Positions 1 through 8,594 of a DNA stretch of 64,000 nt are shown in pieces. The position numbers were made by a program, and so were the translations under genes. The stretch spans positions 48,984-112,983 of the forward strand of contig DRFO01000016.1 in assembly GCA_011050525.1 (NCBI GenBank), written 5' to 3'. Each line of letters starts with the position of its first letter. Positions within the stretch are counted from its first letter, which is position 1. The notes below the pieces were generated by a model. That model was not told where the DNA came from and searched no databases. It worked only from the letters and a program-made list of their open reading frames with translations. The DNA is from Halopseudomonas xinjiangensis. Lineage in GTDB: Bacteria; Pseudomonadota; Gammaproteobacteria; Pseudomonadales; Pseudomonadaceae.

Positions 1-297
1 AGACTGGCCAATATCGGCAGTAAGGTCAGAACCGTTCTGGGTCACAGTAGCTTCGTTGCCATCGCCGTGCTGGACAGTTACCGCATAGTGGTCCCTTCCG
101 CTCTGATAGACGGAGGAGATCTGTTCATCACCATTTTGATAGACGGACGCTTCGTGATTTCGCTGACCTACCTGGGTAACCGAGGCGTCGTTCAAATCGC
201 CGTCCTGGTCCACAATGGCTGTGCTGGTATCGACAGCGTAGGCATGGGCGGCCGAGACGGTGAGCATTGCGGCAAACAGTGTTTTGAGCTTGAACAT
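1..297 (-). CDS. csgA: Curli major subunit CsgA (3' end beyond window)
   Basis: This is the N-terminal 99 residues of an amyloid fibre subunit secreted through CsgG. The reading frame begins MFKLKTLFAAML and continues through a signal peptide ending about AHAYA. It then shows successive curlin-type repeats carrying the spaced Gln-x-Gly and Asn/Gln pattern (for example VTQVGQ, VYQNGD, VYQSGR, VQHGDGN, VTQNGS). The gene lies 56 bp downstream of csgB on the same strand, as expected for a csgBA transcription unit. The window ends inside the repeat region, so total length and repeat number cannot be judged. The assignment as CsgA rather than a second CsgB rests on order and on the regular repeats. 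Confidence 0.88.
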   Translation of the reverse strand, partial: MFKLKTLFAAMLTVSAAHAYAVDTSTAIVDQDGDLNDASVTQVGQRNHEASVYQNGDEQISSVYQSGRDHYAVTVQHGDGNEATVTQNGSDLTADIGQS

Positions 298-353
298 TGG
301 TAAATCTCCATTCTCTGATAGTTACTGCGGATAGTTACTGCGTTTGACTTCCG

Positions 354-845
354 TTAGCGGTACTGGCGAACCAGTACGTCTACACCCCGGCCGGATTGTG
401 TAACGCTGCTACTCTTGTCCGAGCCGGTTTGTTCGATCAGGGCGCTGTTATAGGCACCTCCCTGTTCAATCAAAGCCTGGTTGTTGTAGCCAGACTGAAT
501 AATTCCCGCGTAATTGCTGAAGCCGTCCTGGTCAATTGCAGCCGTGTTGAGATGACCGGTCTGGATGATGAACGCTTCCAGCTCGGTACCCGTCTGGCTG
601 ATGGCGCCCGACAGGTGGTCACCGTTCTGCTGAACAATCGCGAGGTTGTCGCCTTGAAGATGTCTGGGAGAGATTTGGCTGAGCGTTTGCTGCTGACTGA
701 TATCGAGTTCGCCTGGGGCGAGATCCACGGAAGAGGCCAGCTCGTTAGCATTTGCGGAGGATAGGACAAGCAAGAAAGCCAGAAGCGAAAACATCATCCC
801 AGTGGCGATCTTTCTTGCACATCTCATCGTAACGACCCTAGCCAA
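354..845 (-). CDS. csgB: Curli nucleator CsgB
   Basis: Minor curli subunit that nucleates CsgA polymerisation at the outer membrane. The 163-residue protein has a signal peptide (hydrophobic stretch at about residues 14-32, cleavage near ANA) and then curlin repeats with QxG spacing (IVQQNGD, ISQTGTE, IIQTGHLN, IDQDGFSN, IIQSGYNN, IEQGGAYN, IEQTGSD, VTQSGRG). It ends VLVRQYR; a basic, Gln/Arg-rich last repeat is typical of CsgB and is thought to anchor it to the cell surface. An internal ATG at residue 7 is an alternative start. It is separated from csgG by about 215 bp carrying a hairpin and a repeat cluster, so csgBA probably has its own promoter. Confidence 0.9.
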   Translation of the reverse strand: MARVVTMRCARKIATGMMFSLLAFLLVLSSANANELASSVDLAPGELDISQQQTLSQISPRHLQGDNLAIVQQNGDHLSGAISQTGTELEAFIIQTGHLNTAAIDQDGFSNYAGIIQSGYNNQALIEQGGAYNSALIEQTGSDKSSSVTQSGRGVDVLVRQYR

Positions 846-848
846 AAA

Positions 849-916
849 TTGATGGACCTATGATTGGCCTTAAACTGTCATTCGAAAATCCATCAAAAGA
901 TTGAAAACACCATCAA
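849..916 (-). promoter_or_regulatory. Candidate csgBA promoter/operator region with three TTGATGG motifs
   Basis: The heptamer CCATCAA occurs at 890-896 and 910-916, and its complement TTGATGG at 849-855. The spacings of 20 and 41 bp correspond to about two and four helical turns. The cluster lies just upstream of csgB on the transcribed side and overlaps where a promoter should be. A role as binding sites for CsgD or another curli regulator is inference; the sequence is unlike the enterobacterial CsgD site. Confidence 0.35.
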
Positions 917-998
917 TCTTCGAGCTCATTTCATTGGTCGTTGGGACTGTTTCGCAAGGGGGGTGAAGCGGGAGGGGCTGGTAGTGCTTGGATTAGTC

Positions 999-1032
999 AA
1001 CCGGCGACACGAACAGTACTGAGTCGCCGGTT
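999..1032 (-). terminator. Perfect 10-bp inverted repeat after csgG
   Basis: AACCGGCGAC at 999-1008 pairs exactly with GTCGCCGGTT at 1023-1032 around a 14-nt loop, 28 bp past the csgG stop codon. There is no U-tract on the minus strand, so it may attenuate or protect the csgDEFG transcript rather than act as a classical intrinsic terminator. Confidence 0.45.
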
Positions 1033-1059
1033 CAGAGAGAAGAAAAGTTATATGCCTGG

Positions 1060-1857
1060 CTACGCACCACCAGCCTGGTTGGCGGCGACGTGCCAGAGCT
1101 TCTTTTCCACTCCCTGGGTGATGAGATGCGCAACGGCAGCTTCGATTGCCGACAACACACACAACTGCGCAGGCTCGTTGGTGGTGTAGCCGGCTTCCGC
1201 CTCGAGCAGTTCTTTGAACTCGATAAATTTGTAGACGTTGGCGCTTCGGCCGATCGAATAGATGGTCTTGGTTGTCATGACATTGGACAGCACCTGTCCG
1301 GTGAGCACATCAACAGCCCGCAGATTGACGGTCACCTGATCGACCCGATACTCCTGCGATACACCAATACCCAGATAGCGTGCGCCTAGGCCACCGCTGC
1401 GCACATTGGTTTCATAGGCGACGATGGCACCTTCCATGATCAGATTGGCGGCCATCAGAGAAGGCAGTTCGGCCTGAATATTCGGGGCTACGTCGGGCTT
1501 GGCTTGGGAGGCGCGGATGACCTTGCGTTCTGTCAGTATATTCTGCAAACCCTCGCGCTCAAGCACCACAAACCAGCCGCTTGCCTGCATTGCGTCGACC
1601 AGCATGCTGGCAGCGCCCTGGGTGACGGCGGTGGAAAAGGAGCTGGATGGATGGGGCTTATATTGTCCGGTCTGATCCCGAAATCCGTAAACGGCCGCCA
1701 CCAGCGGGCCCCGGGGTCTGGGCAGGTCGAGCAGATCCTGGTAGGTGGAGGTACGTGGAGTGAGGGTTGGCCCCTCGTGATCGGCAGATAAAGGCTCCCG
1801 GATAGCGCAGCCTTGCAGGACGATCATCATGGAAAATGCGATCAGTAGCGATTTCAT
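1060..1857 (-). CDS. csgG: Curli secretion channel lipoprotein CsgG
   Basis: Outer-membrane lipoprotein that forms the nonameric curli export pore. The protein is 265 residues, close to the 277 of the E. coli protein. It starts with a lipoprotein signal whose lipobox LQGC places the acylated Cys at residue 17. The family hallmarks are visible: the early PRGPLVAAVYGFRDQTGQYK segment, SSSFSTAVTQGA, GWFVVLEREGL and VNLRAVDVLTG. It follows csgF with an 18-bp gap on the same strand, so csgDEFG is probably one transcript. No frameshift or missing region is seen. Confidence 0.95.
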   Translation of the reverse strand: MKSLLIAFSMMIVLQGCAIREPLSADHEGPTLTPRTSTYQDLLDLPRPRGPLVAAVYGFRDQTGQYKPHPSSSFSTAVTQGAASMLVDAMQASGWFVVLEREGLQNILTERKVIRASQAKPDVAPNIQAELPSLMAANLIMEGAIVAYETNVRSGGLGARYLGIGVSQEYRVDQVTVNLRAVDVLTGQVLSNVMTTKTIYSIGRSANVYKFIEFKELLEAEAGYTTNEPAQLCVLSAIEAAVAHLITQGVEKKLWHVAANQAGGA

Positions 1858-1875
1858 GTCTGGTGCTTTCCTTGC

Positions 1876-2295
1876 TCAGTTGATGGCGCCGTAACCATTG
1901 ACGATGATTTCGGACACTTCTCCGGTCAGACGGTCAGTGATACTGACGGTCAGGTTTCCGGAGTCGTTGATGATATTGACGATGAAGTCGTCGGTGGTTA
2001 GTGAGCCAGTGTTGGCATCGTCAAGCTCATTGAGCAGTTGAGAAAGCAACCGCGACTCGAGCTGACTGGTAAAGCGCTCCAGTGCGGACGCGCCGGTCAG
2101 CGAGGAGCGGTCAATGGCATCGGGATCCTTGGTGTCGTTCTGCGCCTGAGCGTTGCCGAGCAGCCACGCCCCGTTGAGGGGACTGCCCCCAAAGGACGGA
2201 TTTACCGGGGTGTAAACCAGTTCGGTGGCGTGGGCGCTGGCATTAAAAAGCATTCCGGTTAATACGGCGCTGATGATGGGGGCTCGCAGGTTCAT
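1876..2295 (-). CDS. csgF: Curli assembly factor CsgF
   Basis: Secreted accessory protein that binds the extracellular side of CsgG and helps anchor the CsgB nucleator. It is 139 residues, matching the family length. A signal peptide ends near SAHA. The mature N-terminus carries the diagnostic LVYTPVNPSFGG..LNGAWLLGNAQAQN segment known to insert in the CsgG pore, and the C-terminal part (DFIVNIINDSGNLTVSITD) is the usual beta-rich region. Its ATG overlaps the stop codon of csgE by 4 bp, indicating translational coupling. Confidence 0.93.
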   Translation of the reverse strand: MNLRAPIISAVLTGMLFNASAHATELVYTPVNPSFGGSPLNGAWLLGNAQAQNDTKDPDAIDRSSLTGASALERFTSQLESRLLSQLLNELDDANTGSLTTDDFIVNIINDSGNLTVSITDRLTGEVSEIIVNGYGAIN

Positions 2296-2675
2296 AACTC
2301 ATCCTTGGCTAGGTCTGTGTTGTCTTCAAACAAGGCTTCAATTTTCCGCCTGTTAATTTGCTCCAGAACGAAATCCGCCGCTGCGTAAGCGGTGTCCTCC
2401 ATATCCGATACGTTGGGTTGCAAAAACTGTCGATACACAGGAGCGTTTTCGAACTCGACCCATATCAAAACTCCCCAGCGTGCCGATGGCCGCTCTTTGA
2501 CCGTGAGGTTGAAATCCAGCGTTCCGGCATCATTCAACCGCTCGCTGAATTTGCGGTAGAATTCCTGCCCGGACCGGGTAATCGTGTTATTGATGATGAA
2601 ACCTTCAAGCTCAGCCTCATCAGCTTGCGCAGCGAAGCCCATGAACAGCAGCACCGCGACGAGGATCTGCTTCAT
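2292..2675 (-). CDS. csgE: Curli chaperone/export specificity factor CsgE
   Basis: Periplasmic protein that caps CsgG and delivers curlin subunits to the pore. The 127-residue product has a signal peptide (about residues 1-18, AAQA) and the CsgE pattern LEGFIINNTITRSGQEFYRKFSE, LTVKERPSARWG..IWVEFEN and VYRQFLQP. Its start overlaps the csgD stop (ATGA) and its end overlaps csgF (ATGA), so csgD-csgE-csgF are coupled in one operon. Length and motifs are normal for the family. Confidence 0.93.
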   Translation of the reverse strand: MKQILVAVLLFMGFAAQADEAELEGFIINNTITRSGQEFYRKFSERLNDAGTLDFNLTVKERPSARWGVLIWVEFENAPVYRQFLQPNVSDMEDTAYAAADFVLEQINRRKIEALFEDNTDLAKDEL

Positions 2676-3406
2676 CTTTCCGGCTCTCCGATATGACCCA
2701 TCACCAACGCTGCACCCTGGGCGCGATTGGTGGCCCCAAGCTTGCGCAAGGCATTATGAATATGGCTTTTGATGGTGTGGACGCTGAGATAAACCCTGCC
2801 AGCGATGTCCACATTTGACAGCCCTTGCCCAGCGAGGGTCAGTATCTGCTTTTCACGGGCAGTCAGCTCGGCGATAGCGTCGGATGTATGGGCGATCTGG
2901 CGGTAGCGAACCACCAGCTTTTCCATCAACGCTCTAGGTAGCCAGTCGCCACCGGCGAGCATGGCCTGAACGCCGGCCATGAAGTTGTTACGAGACATGG
3001 AGCGGTAGAACACACCTTTGACCCAGGGGTGGAGTTCTATCAACTGTAGCGCCACTTCCAGATTGGCATTGACCAGGGCGATTGGAAGGTGGGGAAAGAG
3101 CCTAAACACTTGCACGCACTCATCGCGGGAGAAGCTGGCAACATCAACCAGCACGAGCTCGGCATCCACCTGTTCGACGCTGGTCTTGATGATTCTGGTC
3201 AGCTCAAAGCCGGGGTTGTCCTGAACGTATGGTTGAAGGACACTTTCGAACAATTCACTGTGGGAAATCAGGACGAGACGGGAGCGTTTTTCGGGCAAAG
3301 CAGTGAGGGTTTCGGTCACTATCATGTGAAGCATCCTTGTTGCACTGGTCTTTTCCCATCCGTTGGGAAGATCTTGTGTCTGAACCTTAGAGCAAAAAAA
3401 TGGCAT
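2672..3406 (-). CDS. csgD: CsgD-like LuxR-family curli regulator
   Basis: Transcription regulator expected to activate curli genes. The C-terminal region (about residues 175-236) is a LuxR-type helix-turn-helix beginning ELTAREKQILTLAGQGLSN and including SVHTIKSHIHNALRKLGATNR. The N-terminal half resembles a degenerate receiver domain (LVLVDV, IALVNANL) without an obvious phosphorylation pocket, as in E. coli CsgD. The longest frame starts at 3406, but AAGGA seven bases ahead of an internal ATG at 3325 makes MIVTETL the better start. It heads the csgDEFG operon; the 144 bp between it and the divergent hydrolase gene should hold its promoter. Confidence 0.85.
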   Translation of the reverse strand: MPFFCSKVQTQDLPNGWEKTSATRMLHMIVTETLTALPEKRSRLVLISHSELFESVLQPYVQDNPGFELTRIIKTSVEQVDAELVLVDVASFSRDECVQVFRLFPHLPIALVNANLEVALQLIELHPWVKGVFYRSMSRNNFMAGVQAMLAGGDWLPRALMEKLVVRYRQIAHTSDAIAELTAREKQILTLAGQGLSNVDIAGRVYLSVHTIKSHIHNALRKLGATNRAQGAALVMGHIGEPER

Positions 3407-3550
3407 TTCAAGGAAGTGTAGTGGCTAATAGCCATTTTTCCGACGAAAGGTTATTTAGTATTTCTCCGCCAGCATAAAAACAGATCATTGCCCGACTGAC
3501 ACGGCTGCACGCCGGCGATACACTGTCTGGCCATTTTCCGGGAAGCCCCT

Positions 3551-4426
3551 ATGACGTTGTTACCCTGGTCCCATAAAACAAGTGCCGGTTTTATTATGCG
3601 TGGCTGGCATACGCAACCGAGCGATAAACCGCTTCTGCATTTCCTGCACGGCAACGGTTTCTGCTGTCGGACCTACGAGCCATTTCTGGCTCTGCTGGCT
3701 GAACATTTTGATTTGTGGTTATGCGACCTGCAGGGGCATGGGGATACAGATCATGGCGGCGATTTTCTTGGCTGGAACCGCAACGCGCAACTGGCCCACG
3801 AGGCTTTCGAGGCGGGGCGTAAGCAATTCGGTGATGTACCGTTATATGCTTGTGGCCACAGTTTTGGCGGCGTACTGACGGCGCTGACACTGGCCGCGCA
3901 TCCGCATCTGTTCCAGCGTGCCGTGCTGCTGGACCCAGTACTGTTTCCCATGAAGCTGATCGCTCTGCGCACCAGCTTGAGTCTCATCGGGCGCCGACGT
4001 AACAGCATGTCGGAAAAAGCGCGGGGCAGGAGGCATCACTGGCCGGACAGGGAGACAGCCTATGGCGCGTTGCATAACCGCGGCATGTTCCGCGGCTGGG
4101 AAGAAGCAGCCTTTCGAGGACACATAGACCATGCGCTAAGGCAGCACGAGGATCGCAGCGTTGAGTTGAAGTGTCGGCCCAGCCGGGAGGCTGAGGTATT
4201 CGAGTCGTGGCCTGTCAGGTTGTGGCATGGGCTGCGCCGGATCCGGACGCCTGCCTTGGTGATGCACGGCGACAAGACCTATCCATTCGTCATCGAATCG
4301 GCTCGCCGCCTGGCAGCCATCAACGCCAATATTGCCTCGCAGATGCTACCCGGCGGCCATTGCTTTATGCTGGAGGATTCTCGGCAGGCCGCTACCAGCG
4401 TCAAACGTTTTTTGCTGGATGATTAA
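3551..4426 (+). CDS. Alpha/beta hydrolase
   Basis: Predicted serine hydrolase of the alpha/beta fold, substrate unknown. It is 291 residues long with HGNG (33-36) as oxyanion loop, the nucleophile elbow GHSFGG placing Ser104, and a late HGD segment followed by GGHCFMLE for the acid and catalytic His. It has no signal peptide and should be cytoplasmic. It is divergent from csgD and convergent with ask, with no operon partner, so context gives no hint of its role. Esterase, lactonase or C-C hydrolase are all possible. Confidence 0.75.
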   Translation: MTLLPWSHKTSAGFIMRGWHTQPSDKPLLHFLHGNGFCCRTYEPFLALLAEHFDLWLCDLQGHGDTDHGGDFLGWNRNAQLAHEAFEAGRKQFGDVPLYACGHSFGGVLTALTLAAHPHLFQRAVLLDPVLFPMKLIALRTSLSLIGRRRNSMSEKARGRRHHWPDRETAYGALHNRGMFRGWEEAAFRGHIDHALRQHEDRSVELKCRPSREAEVFESWPVRLWHGLRRIRTPALVMHGDKTYPFVIESARRLAAINANIASQMLPGGHCFMLEDSRQAATSVKRFLLDD

Positions 4427-4456
4427 TTAAAGCGGCTTGCTAATGGTGCATAACCG

Positions 4457-5887
4457 TCACGCCGCAACGATTACATCACCATGATTTTCCGGCTCGATGA
4501 GAGCCCTGTGCAGCGCCGCTACCGCATCATCATAGTCATCTTCGTTGATGATGCACTGCATCTCCACCTGGCGGATAGACTGATGGATCGCTTGAATGCT
4601 GATATCAGCACTGGCGAGGGCGGCGACTGTCTTGGCCAGAATTCCCTTGACCTTCAAGTCGGAGCCGATAGCTGACACTATCGCTATGTTGTGCACTCGC
4701 ACCTCGGCCATGGGATAACGCTCTTCGATCAGCCGCGAGGCGCGATTGATCAGTTTGCGCGAACCTGACGCGTAGTAGGTGATGCTGTTGGCATCGGAAT
4801 CCTTGTTCACCACGTACAGCTTCAGTTGTTTCAGCAACTTGGTGATTTCGATGTCGTAGCCAACATCGCCGAGCATTTCCTGATCGAATACTTCCAGCCC
4901 GAAGACGTCCTTGCGACCGGCAATGATCTCTACACAGGGCTTTTCGCTGCAATAATCCTGGCTGATCAGCGTGCCGCCATGGTTCGGCTCGAAGGCGTTC
5001 TTGATGCGCAGCTGTATGCCGGCACGACGCAAGGTGCGCGCGGCCTTCGGGTGAATCGCTTCCATGCCCAGATTCGACAGTTGATCGGCGACGTCATAAT
5101 TGGTGCGACCGATGGTGACGACGTTATCCACGCCGACAAGATTCGGATCAGCACTGGAAAGGTGATATTCCTTGTGGATGATCGCTTCCCGTGCACCCGT
5201 GGTGGCGGCAATCTGCGCAAAGGTTATCTCGCTGTAACCGCGGTCGAAGGTATTCATCAGTCCTTCGCTGCAATGCGTATAACCTGTGGCGACAACCAGC
5301 TCCTTGCCCAGATCGATACCGTCGAAGCTATCCTTGATCATCGACTGAAAGTTTTTCGGTGTGCTCAGATTCCAGCCAGTCAGATCGACCAGTCGCGCAT
5401 TTACGCTATGTTTTTTCAACGCCAGTACGGTGTTGAACGCACTATGCGCTTCACCTAGCGAAGCGAGCATTTCGCGCACCTTCATCAGGTGCTCGGTCAA
5501 TTGAAAGTGGCCGTAGGTACATAGCTGTTGCAGGCTGAGCATGCAGTCGCGTACGTCGCTGACCCGTCCGTCGATGAAGCGGTCGGCTGCCTGGCGCTCG
5601 TATTCGGTGCTGAACAGCTCGGCGTTCTTGTTTTTCATGGCAACCAGCACGGCATCCAATGCCTCCAGCCAGGCGTCCTCGTTCTGGGCGTCGGCAAAAC
5701 GCTCATAAACACCGGGCTCTCCAGTTTTCTTGTGCTCCAGCAACATGTTAGTCATGCCGGCATAGGCTGAGACGACAAAGACCCGTTGATAAAGGTCGGC
5801 CTTTTCACGGTCGCCAATGAAAATGGTGTTCAGTACTTCATCAAAGCGGCTCATTGATGTGCCGCCGATTTTTTCTACTGTGTGCAT
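4457..5887 (-). CDS. ask: Ectoine-pathway aspartate kinase (Ask_ect)
   Basis: Phosphorylates aspartate, feeding aspartate semialdehyde to ectoine synthesis. The start at 5887 gives MHTVEKIGGTSMSRF, where KIGGTSM replaces the KFGGTS of housekeeping aspartokinases; this divergent form is typical of the specialised ectoine-cluster isozyme. The 476-residue protein has the kinase domain first and C-terminal ACT-type segments (for example VHNIAIVSAIGSDLKVKGI). A longer open frame upstream to 5998 would overlap ectD and lacks support. It is the last gene of ectABCD-ask, 64 bp after ectD. Family knowledge says such isozymes show relaxed feedback inhibition; that cannot be read from sequence. Confidence 0.92.
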   Translation of the reverse strand: MHTVEKIGGTSMSRFDEVLNTIFIGDREKADLYQRVFVVSAYAGMTNMLLEHKKTGEPGVYERFADAQNEDAWLEALDAVLVAMKNKNAELFSTEYERQAADRFIDGRVSDVRDCMLSLQQLCTYGHFQLTEHLMKVREMLASLGEAHSAFNTVLALKKHSVNARLVDLTGWNLSTPKNFQSMIKDSFDGIDLGKELVVATGYTHCSEGLMNTFDRGYSEITFAQIAATTGAREAIIHKEYHLSSADPNLVGVDNVVTIGRTNYDVADQLSNLGMEAIHPKAARTLRRAGIQLRIKNAFEPNHGGTLISQDYCSEKPCVEIIAGRKDVFGLEVFDQEMLGDVGYDIEITKLLKQLKLYVVNKDSDANSITYYASGSRKLINRASRLIEERYPMAEVRVHNIAIVSAIGSDLKVKGILAKTVAALASADISIQAIHQSIRQVEMQCIINEDDYDDAVAALHRALIEPENHGDVIVAA

Positions 5888-5951
5888 AATCCTGGTTCTC
5901 TTGTTAGAGAGTGTCGTCCCGGCCTGTAGACCAGGGCGAGGGCTCCTGCCC

Positions 5952-6860
5952 TCAGTCGTAACGCTGCGGACCTGTCTGCAGCGGCTGGACTTTTCCACGT
6001 TCGGCTACAAATTCAGGCCTGGGTGGTATTTTTCCAAACGGCTCAACCGGCAAGTTGTCTACATGGTTGTAGACAAAGAACAGGTTGCTGCGCGGTGTTG
6101 GGGTGATATTGCTGTTAGAGCCATGCAGGGTATTGCAGTCAAAAAGCACTACAGATCCAGCTGGTCCGGTGGCAATGTCTACCCCGTTATGTTGATACAG
6201 CTCTTCCAGGCTGTACTCATCCGGTACGCCAAGCTCCTGCTTGCGGAGCGATTTCTGGTAGTGATTTTCCGGGGTCTTTCCCACACAGCTGATGTATTGC
6301 TTGTGTGAGCCGGGAATAAGCATGAGCGGGCCATTGTAAGGATGATTATCCGTCAGCAGGATCGAGAAGCTGACTGTGCGCATGCGGGGTATTCCATCCT
6401 CGATGTGCCACGTTTCGAAATCCGAGTGCCAATAGAATTCTTTGCCCTTGAAGCCCGGCTTCAGATTCAGCCGTGACTGATGCACGTAAACGTCACCTCC
6501 CAGAATGTACTGGGCGATGCCGGCAATACGTTCATCCCGCGCAACACGCTCGAACAGAGCATTGCTGCGGTGGATGGCAAACAGTGAACGCAGCGCGCCA
6601 CTGTCTGGTTCGCGTATCGCTGCCGGAGAATCGAGAACATCTTGCAAGGTACTGATACGCAAGAGTTCTCGAGTAAATACTGCTACCTCTTCGGAGCTGA
6701 AAACCTCCGGTAAAACCAAATAACCATCACGCTCGAAGCTGGCCATCTGTTCCGTGCTGACCGGAGCGTTCTCTAAATCGTTCCGATACAACACCGGGTC
6801 AATACGTTCGTGCCAACTCGGTTGGTCGTGCTGTCGTGACGGATATAAATCAGCAGTCAT
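5952..6860 (-). CDS. ectD: Ectoine 5-hydroxylase EctD
   Basis: Fe(II)/2-oxoglutarate dioxygenase converting ectoine to 5-hydroxyectoine. The 302-residue protein carries the family signature (FYWHSDFETWH) with iron ligands His145 and Asp147 and the distal His246 in TLHGSNSN. The 2-oxoglutarate-binding arginine lies in the TPRSN segment after it. Length and motif spacing match characterised EctD enzymes. It lies between ectC (21 bp upstream) and ask on the same strand, the order found in pseudomonads, and shows no sign of decay. Confidence 0.97.
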   Translation of the reverse strand: MTADLYPSRQHDQPSWHERIDPVLYRNDLENAPVSTEQMASFERDGYLVLPEVFSSEEVAVFTRELLRISTLQDVLDSPAAIREPDSGALRSLFAIHRSNALFERVARDERIAGIAQYILGGDVYVHQSRLNLKPGFKGKEFYWHSDFETWHIEDGIPRMRTVSFSILLTDNHPYNGPLMLIPGSHKQYISCVGKTPENHYQKSLRKQELGVPDEYSLEELYQHNGVDIATGPAGSVVLFDCNTLHGSNSNITPTPRSNLFFVYNHVDNLPVEPFGKIPPRPEFVAERGKVQPLQTGPQRYD

Positions 6861-6881
6861 TGGTCCTCCTGCAAAGCATTT

Positions 6882-7283
6882 TCAGGCGACGTCGCCCTCC
6901 ACATCGATGGGGTAGACGCCGTTTTCATCGTGAACTTCCTTGCCGCTAAGGGGCGGATTGAACACGCAAGCCATCTTCATATCGGTTTTCCCCCCGCGCA
7001 GAAGATGCTCGTCATTTTTGTCCAGGATATACAAGGTGCCCGGTTCGATCGGATACACCTTGCCATCGGATATGGTCTCGATCTCGCCGTCACCGCTCAT
7101 GCAATACACCGACTCAAGATGGTTCTGATACCAGATATGAGTCTCTGTGTTTGCATATATGGTGGTGATATGAAACGAGAACCCCATCTTGTCGTCTTTA
7201 AGCAGCATCCGTGTGCTTTCCCAGTTCTCCGACACGACGCGGCGCTCGGAGTTCTCGCAATCCTTCAATGTACGTACGATCAT
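6882..7283 (-). CDS. ectC: L-ectoine synthase EctC
   Basis: Cupin-fold lyase cyclising N-gamma-acetyl-diaminobutyrate to ectoine. The start at 7283 ([16 protein letters not shown]) gives 133 residues, the family norm; a longer frame to 7325 would run into ectB. Recognisable segments are [30 protein letters not shown], including the metal-binding Glu/Tyr/His region, then [18 protein letters not shown]. It begins 10 bp after ectB, consistent with one polycistronic message. Confidence 0.96.
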   Translation of the reverse strand: MIVRTLKDCENSERRVVSENWESTRMLLKDDKMGFSFHITTIYANTETHIWYQNHLESVYCMSGDGEIETISDGKVYPIEPGTLYILDKNDEHLLRGGKTDMKMACVFNPPLSGKEVHDENGVYPIDVEGDVA

Positions 7284-7293
7284 TTTCGGTTCC

Positions 7294-8580
7294 TCAAGAA
7301 GCCTGATTCGCAAGCTGCCCGCCAAATACCTTGGCGAAAGCGATGTCCAGAATGTTCATGGCCTTGTCAATCTGCTCTTCGGTGATGACCAGGGGGCAGA
7401 GACACTTGACTACCTGGCTATGGTTACCACTGGTTTCGATGACCAGGCCTCTTTCAAAGGCTTCACGACACACCGCTGCAGCGGTCTCGCCATCGGGGCA
7501 GCTGATCCCCAGCATCATGCCGCGACCCTTGACGAACATGGAATCAGGTCCGTTCTTGCGAACGATTTTCTGCATCCGCTCCTTGATGATCTTGCCCTTG
7601 GCCTGAACGCTCTTGGCAAATTCATCGTTGGTCCAGAAGTGTTCGAATGCCGCCGCAGCGGTAACGAAGGCGTGGTTGTTGCCGCGGAAGGTACCGTTAT
7701 GCTCGCCCGGCTCCCATTGATCCAGCTCACGGCGCATCAAGACGACTGCGAATGGCAGACCATAGCCGCTGAGCGACTTGGACAGCGTGATAATGTCTGG
7801 CTTGACGCCCATTTCTTCAAAGCTGAAGAAGGTGCCGCTGCGACCGCAACCAGCCTGGATGTCGTCCGCGATAAGCAGCATCTCGTGCTTGCGGCAGAGC
7901 TTTTCCAGTTTGCGCATCCAGTCGGCCGAGGCAGCATTCAACCCGCCTTCGCCCTGGATGACCTCAACGATTACGGCGGCGGGCTTGTCGATGCCGCTGC
8001 TGGGATCGCTAAGCATTTTGTCCATCATCGAAATGGTATTGACCTTGTCGCCAAAATAGTTGGCATAGGGCATGCGGCTCACATCGGTGAGCGGAACGCC
8101 CGCAGCGCCGCGGTGATGACCATTACCCGTGGTTGCCAAAGCGCCGACTGTCACACCGTGAAAGCCGTTGGTGAAGCTGATCACGTTACTGCGACCAGTC
8201 ACTTTGCGTGCCAGCTTCAACGCTGCTTCGACCGAGTTGGAACCGGTTGGACCGCTGAACTGGACGACAAAATCGCCCATGCCGCGAGGCTCCAGGATGA
8301 CCCGGTGGAACGTCTCGAGAAAACGCTCCTTGGCTTCGGTATACATGTCGAGCCCGTGCGTCAGGCCGTCATTTTCCAGGTATTCGATCAGTGCTTTTTT
8401 CAGTACTGGATGGTTATGCCCATAGTTAAGCGTACCCGCGCCGGCAAGGAAGTCGATGTAGCTCTTGCCTTCGCTGGTAATCAGCTCAGCGCCACGTGCT
8501 TGCTTGAAAATGACCGGAAACGAACGGCAGTAGCTGCGGATACCGGATTCATGTTTTTCGAACTGTTCGAAGTTGTTCAT
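7294..8580 (-). CDS. ectB: L-2,4-diaminobutyrate transaminase EctB
   Basis: PLP-dependent class III aminotransferase producing diaminobutyrate from aspartate semialdehyde with glutamate as donor. At 428 residues it has normal length. The cofactor lysine is Lys268 in [22 protein letters not shown] (about 238-249) holds the PLP-binding aspartate, and [18 protein letters not shown] is the phosphate-binding region. The gene sits 14 bp after ectA and 10 bp before ectC on the same strand. Confidence 0.97.
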   Translation of the reverse strand: MNNFEQFEKHESGIRSYCRSFPVIFKQARGAELITSEGKSYIDFLAGAGTLNYGHNHPVLKKALIEYLENDGLTHGLDMYTEAKERFLETFHRVILEPRGMGDFVVQFSGPTGSNSVEAALKLARKVTGRSNVISFTNGFHGVTVGALATTGNGHHRGAAGVPLTDVSRMPYANYFGDKVNTISMMDKMLSDPSSGIDKPAAVIVEVIQGEGGLNAASADWMRKLEKLCRKHEMLLIADDIQAGCGRSGTFFSFEEMGVKPDIITLSKSLSGYGLPFAVVLMRRELDQWEPGEHNGTFRGNNHAFVTAAAAFEHFWTNDEFAKSVQAKGKIIKERMQKIVRKNGPDSMFVKGRGMMLGISCPDGETAAAVCREAFERGLVIETSGNHSQVVKCLCPLVITEEQIDKAMNILDIAFAKVFGGQLANQAS

Positions 8581-8594
8581 GTTGTCTCCTGGCT

